NCBI GenBank assembly: GCA_023474015.1
Contig: JAMCYN010000094.1
Coordinates: 1-27,502 of the forward strand
DNA from: Armatimonadota bacterium
GTDB taxonomy: Bacteria > Armatimonadota > UBA5829
Direction of reading: 5' to 3'
DNA length: 27,502 nt
Below, one piece after another: positions 24,399 to 27,502 of this stretch (its first letter is position 1; each line of letters starts with the position of its first letter). The position numbers and the translations under genes are program-made. The notes under the pieces are model-generated. The model worked only from the letters and a program-made list of their open reading frames with translations, was not told the origin of the DNA and searched no databases.

Positions 24399-25499
24399 AT
24401 GACTTCAAAAGAGAGAATGAACATCGCGATGCGGCGGGGCAAACCTGACCGCGTGCCGTTTATGTGCCAGCTGAGCATCGGCCACATGCTGAAGAACAGC
24501 TCGGTGCGCCCCGTGGAAATATGGAACTCCGCGGAAGGCTTCGCGCGGGCCGCCACTGAGTGCTGTCTGCGATACAGGATGGATGGTCTCCTTATCAACG
24601 TCTGGCCCGAGGATCGGTGCTGGCGCGACAAGATCGAGAGTATCGAAAGCCACGAAGAGGTCGACAGGGTAACCTGGCGGGACGGGCGGATTGTCAACTA
24701 CTATACGAATGGGAATGTCATCGAGGACAAGACCCACGCGCACACCGATATCGAGGACGTCCTGGGGGCGCTCGATGCATCTCTGGAGAAACAAGCCCCG
24801 ATTGCGACAGAGATGTATGATGTGCTTGACATCATCAATTCCAGCGTCGGCAAGTCCAAGTCGGTCCACTGGGAGATCCAATCGCCCTACCTGTGGCACG
24901 CGCGGTATTGCGATGGGCTGGATTCCAGCCTGTGCGCTCTCATCCTGGCGCCGGAGAAGTGCCACAGTTTTTCGCTGGCGGCCTTGGACCGCGTAAGCGA
25001 AATAGCGAAGGGCGCGATAGACCGAAATTGCGATGCAATCGTAATTTCTTCGCCTTATGCGGGCGGGAGCTTCATATCGCGGAGCAGCTACGAGGAGTTC
25101 GTGCTCCGGTATGAAAAGGAGTTGATTCACCGCATACACGAGCATGCGTCGGACATGCCGGTCTACATTCATACTTGTGGTTTTCTGGGTGACCGACTGG
25201 ATCTGATGTTGGAATCCGGCTGCGACGGAATCGAATGCCTCGACCCACCGCCGCTCGGTAACGTCATTCTGGAGGATGCGGTAAAGATAATCAACGGAAG
25301 AACGTTCATCAAGGGGAACATAGACTCAGTTAACTGCCTTCTGCGGTGCACCTCTGATGAGATTCGCGCCGACGCCGAGAGCAGAATCGCTGTGGCCGGC
25401 GCGCACGGCGGGTACATTCTGTCAACTTCCTGCTCGGTAGCTCCGGATGTTCCACCGGCTGCTTTAGATGTGCTTTACGAGACCTGTCGCATCCAATAA
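24399..25499 (+). CDS. URO-D superfamily protein 4 with intact zinc triad (methyltransferase-like)
   Basis: A 366-residue URO-D-superfamily protein that begins MTSKERMNIAMRRGKPDRVP, almost the same opening as the first paralogue. It alone keeps the zinc-ligand pattern of corrinoid methyltransferases (MtaA/MtbA/CmuA type): H258-T-C260-G in YIHTCGFLGDRL, and C345 in ILSTSCSVAPDVPP. The 85-residue gap between the cysteines is close to that of known members. In those enzymes zinc activates a thiol that takes a methyl group from a methyl-corrinoid protein. No corrinoid protein or activase is in the window, so the partner is unknown. A GTG 57 bases upstream is in frame, but the ATG chosen has AAGGGTAGA upstream. 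Last gene of the operon; no clear terminator follows. Confidence 0.87.
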   Translation: MTSKERMNIAMRRGKPDRVPFMCQLSIGHMLKNSSVRPVEIWNSAEGFARAATECCLRYRMDGLLINVWPEDRCWRDKIESIESHEEVDRVTWRDGRIVNYYTNGNVIEDKTHAHTDIEDVLGALDASLEKQAPIATEMYDVLDIINSSVGKSKSVHWEIQSPYLWHARYCDGLDSSLCALILAPEKCHSFSLAALDRVSEIAKGAIDRNCDAIVISSPYAGGSFISRSSYEEFVLRYEKELIHRIHEHASDMPVYIHTCGFLGDRLDLMLESGCDGIECLDPPPLGNVILEDAVKIINGRTFIKGNIDSVNCLLRCTSDEIRADAESRIAVAGAHGGYILSTSCSVAPDVPPAALDVLYETCRIQ

Positions 25500-25522
25500 C
25501 TATGGTTGGTTTGGTCTTGCTC

Positions 25523-25700
25523 TGTATTTACGGACACCCCATTTAGCGCGGATAATATTAGTTAGTTGAGGTGTCGAAAAATGCAGAAAAGAGAGTATTC
25601 TGAAGAGTTTCGGTTCGAGGCGACAGTGTTCTTTACCGATGGATTCGCAAGGCTGAGGGCAGGTCGACGGCCCAGCGTGCTACCGAAGCAACAATCCGGT
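25523..25700 (+). mobile_element. Decayed IS3-type element, left end only
   Basis: TGTATTTACGGACACCCC at 25523-25540 looks like the outer end of an IS3-group element, and 40 bases later a transposase OrfA-like frame begins. No matching right end was found within the window; a GGGGTGT at 26024 matches only seven bases. This marks a past insertion and later decay at the downstream border of the sugar operon. Confidence 0.5.
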
Positions 25701-25745
25701 AATGTTCAAGTATCAGGGAAAAGCCAAAGTCGCGGCGCTCATTAG
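25581..25745 (+). pseudogene. Broken transposase OrfA (IS3/IS911 type)
   Basis: The frame starts MQKREYSEEFRFEA, the usual opening of IS3/IS911 OrfA proteins, then loses similarity. From about 25628 the +2 frame instead reads VLYRWIRKAEGRSTAQRAT, the recognition-helix end of the same protein type. So an internal deletion with frameshift has removed the middle. The original frame ends at a TAG at 25743. Too short and disrupted to work. Confidence 0.6.
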
Positions 25746-25925
25746 AAGGAGTTCTGGCTCGACGAGAACGGCAACAAGTGGCTATTCAAGCCGGTAGGCA
25801 AAGGCGGTGACGACTTCATAGCCCACGGTGAGGAGGTCGCTTACTTGGTGCGGGAGACGGTTTTAGGACAAATCCTCGTCGACAGCTACAAGACAATTGT
25901 CACACCAGCGCGCATTGCAAATTAA
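25702..25925 (+). pseudogene. Frameshifted fragment, possibly kinase-like N-lobe
   Basis: An ATG at 25702 reads MFKYQGKAKVAALIR. One base appears to be missing near 25744-25746, after which the next frame continues KEFWLDENGNKWLFKPVGKG, then DDFIAHGEEVAYLVRETVLG, and stops at TAA 25923. The strand-loop-strand WLFKP with a following helix E-x2-A resembles the N-lobe of HipA-like or phosphatidylinositol-kinase-like proteins, but it is only about 75 residues and lacks a catalytic loop. Likely a remnant; the family is a tentative guess. Confidence 0.4.
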
Positions 25926-26003
25926 CCTGCGCAATACGTGATGATAACAAACGTGAAATGCACTGAAATAAACATTGTGTTTGGATGGTTAATCGTGTAA
26001 ATT

Positions 26004-26021
26004 AGAACTGGGTTCAGTTCT
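26004..26021. repeat. Short perfect inverted repeat upstream of the TPR gene
   Basis: AGAACTG - GGTT - CAGTTCT is a perfect 7-base-pair inverted repeat about 100 bases before the TPR gene start. It may be an operator or a weak terminator of decayed upstream transcription. The rest of 25926-26124 shows no gene; a poor promoter-like pair (TTGTGT / TAAATT) overlaps this area. Confidence 0.35.
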
Positions 26022-26124
26022 CGGGGTGTTTTGGGTCGTCGGATAAATGCCATAAACATTCCCAAAGAGTTCGCGCAGTTGATGATCTTACAAGAGAAGA
26101 GCCCAGCCATAAAGGAGGCATAAT

Positions 26125-27502
26125 ATGCGCGTGCAAGCCAGATTGCTGACAAGTATTGTGTTTACGATGATTCTCACTCCTCGCAAGTATCTTGTGTTGT
26201 GCTCAAGAACAAGTCGATCCTGAACTTGCCCAACTACTGCATGAATCCGGGGACTATGCCGCGACTGCGGCAGCTTACGAGCTGCTAATCGCGGAGAATC
26301 CGAGTTCGCCGAGGCTCGCGGAGTTCTACCGAGGCTTAGCGGATTGCTATTGGCACCATCCCGTTCAGGATTTGGATAAGTCCTTCGCGGTGCTCGATAA
26401 GGCGATAGAACTAGCCTCCGATTCGGATCAGAGGGTGCAATACCGATTAGATCGGGCGAAGGCATATTGTGAGTTAGGTCAGTTAGATAAAGTGTTGGCT
26501 GAGTTCCAGCAGCTAATACAGGACTATCCATCATCGCAGAGGCTCGCGGAGTTCTACCGGGGCTTAGCCTATTGCTACTGGCGCGATCCCACTAAGGATA
26601 TGGATAAGTTCTTCGCGGCACTCGATAAGGCGATAGAACTTGCGTCCAATTCGGATCAGAATGTGCAATACCGAGAAGACCGGGCGAACGCATATCGTGA
26701 CCTGGATGAGTTTGATAAAACGTTGGCCGAGTTCCAGCAGCTAATCAAGGACTATCCATCGTCGCCGAGGCTCGCGGAGTTCTATCGGGGTCTAGCCGAT
26801 TGCTATTGGCACGATCCCACTAAGGATATGGATAAGTCGTTCGCGGCGCTCAATAAGGCAATAGAACTAGCATCGGATTCGGATCAGAATGTGCAATACC
26901 GACTAGATCGGGCGAACGCATATCGTGAGATGGGTCAGTATGACAAAACGTTGGCTGAGTTCCAGCAGCTAATAAAGTACTATCCGACCTCGTCGAGGCT
27001 CGCGGAGTTCTACCGTGGAGTAGCAGATTGCTATTTGCACGATCCCAATAAAGATAGGGATAAGTCCTTCGCGGCGCTCAATAAGGCAATAGAACTGGCG
27101 CGCGATTTGGATCAAGAGTCGGATCAGAAGTTGCGATACCGAGTAGATCGGGCGAACGCATACCGTGAGATGGGTCAGTATGATAAAACGTTGGCTGAGT
27201 TCCAGCAGCTAATCAAGGACTATCCGACCTCGTCGAGGCTTGTGGAGTTCTACCGGGGAGTAGCCGATTGCTATTTGCACGATCCAATTATTGATAGGGA
27301 GAAGTCTTCTGCGGCGCTAGATAAGGCGATGGAGCTAGCGTCCGATTCGGATCCGAAGATGCAATGCCGATTAGATCAGGCGAACGCATATCGTGAGATG
27401 CGTCAGTATGACAAAATGTTGGCTGAGTTCCAGCAGTTAATCAAGGACTATCCGACCTCATCGAGGCTCGCGGAGTTCTACCGTGGAGTAGCAGATTGCT
27501 AT
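26125..27502 (+). CDS. TPR-repeat secreted protein, frameshifted in the signal peptide and cut by the right edge
   Basis: The ATG at 26125 has an excellent AAAGGAGG site and starts a signal peptide (MRVQARLLTSIVFTMILT), but this frame ends at TGA 26221. The +1 frame, open from 26171 to the last base, carries the rest: LASILCCAQEQVDPELAQLL and then tetratricopeptide-type repeats. Removing one C from the CC at 26179-26180 joins both parts into a natural exported protein. The repeats have two helical pairs per 76 residues (RLAEFYRGLADCYWHDP and DRANAYREMGQYDKTLAEFQ). TPR proteins act as scaffolds for protein contacts, here outside the cytoplasm or at the membrane. The frameshift is either a real mutation or a sequencing/assembly error. 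The C-terminus is not in the window. Confidence 0.75.
26311..27502 (+). repeat. Tandem 228-bp coding repeats (76-residue TPR units)
   Basis: The landmark GAGGCTCGCGGAGTTCTAC or a close variant starts at 26311, 26539, 26767, 26995, 27235 and 27463. The spacing is 228 bases each time, except 240 between the fourth and fifth, where four codons (around DQES) are added. DNA identity between units is high, with mostly scattered substitutions, so the array probably grew by recent duplication. It continues past the right edge. Confidence 0.9.

Noticed and set aside
24405..25172. Minus-strand open frame (255 codons) opposite the fourth URO-D gene
   Set aside because: Arg- and Val-rich translation without motifs, fully overlapped by a recognised gene.
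26022..26035. GGGGTGTTTTGGG as the right end of the IS3-like element
   Set aside because: Only about seven bases agree with the inverted left end; chance match is likely.

Overview
The window looks like a chromosomal piece of a carbohydrate-degrading bacterium with a complex envelope, most likely Armatimonadota or a neighbouring Planctomycetota/Lentisphaerota-type lineage. This rests on three family traits read from the proteins, not on a database match: a prepilin-type protein with the FTLIELLVVIAIIAILAAI leader and an H-X9-DG motif, a PEP-CTERM sorting tail, and a cluster dense in glycoside-hydrolase-like and URO-D-like proteins. No rRNA, tRNA, CRISPR array or intact mobile element was seen.

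Left block (1-7664, minus strand): five genes for exported proteins. In transcription order they are a PEP-CTERM protein (7664-7029), a 1128-residue multidomain secreted protein (6503-3117), a prepilin-like H-X9-DG protein (3030-2329), a DUF4838-type secreted glycosidase-like protein (2278-383), and the start of another secreted protein that runs off the left edge (292-1). Good sigma70-like promoters precede the first two genes, and strong hairpins follow both.

Middle block (8212-25499, plus strand): fourteen genes in one direction, most of them touching or overlapping (several ATGA junctions). They start from a near-consensus promoter placed back-to-back with the promoter of the secreted block. 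The genes are a DegT/StrS aminotransferase, an L-fucose-isomerase-like protein, two URO-D-superfamily proteins, a GH38-like alpha-mannosidase, an XRE-cupin regulator (with its own likely promoter), a beta-propeller glycosidase-like protein, a small cupin, an AGE-family sugar 2-epimerase, a third URO-D protein, a TRIC-type channel, a lone creatinase/prolidase N-terminal domain, a 731-residue protein with HTH-like repeats and a probable TIM barrel, and a fourth URO-D protein. There is no transporter, sugar kinase, aldolase or corrinoid protein in the window. My reading (inference) is that secreted proteins capture or cut a glycan, and cytoplasmic enzymes deglycosylate, isomerise and epimerise an unusual, possibly methylated or aminated, sugar. 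The four URO-D paralogues are the best candidates for new chemistry: only the last keeps the His-Cys...Cys zinc triad of corrinoid methyltransferases, and the other three carry different residues at those positions.

Right block (25500-27502): a decayed IS3-type transposase end, a frameshifted kinase-like fragment, and a TPR-repeat secreted protein running off the right edge. The TPR protein is built from tandem 228-bp repeats and its signal peptide is broken by an apparent one-base insertion.
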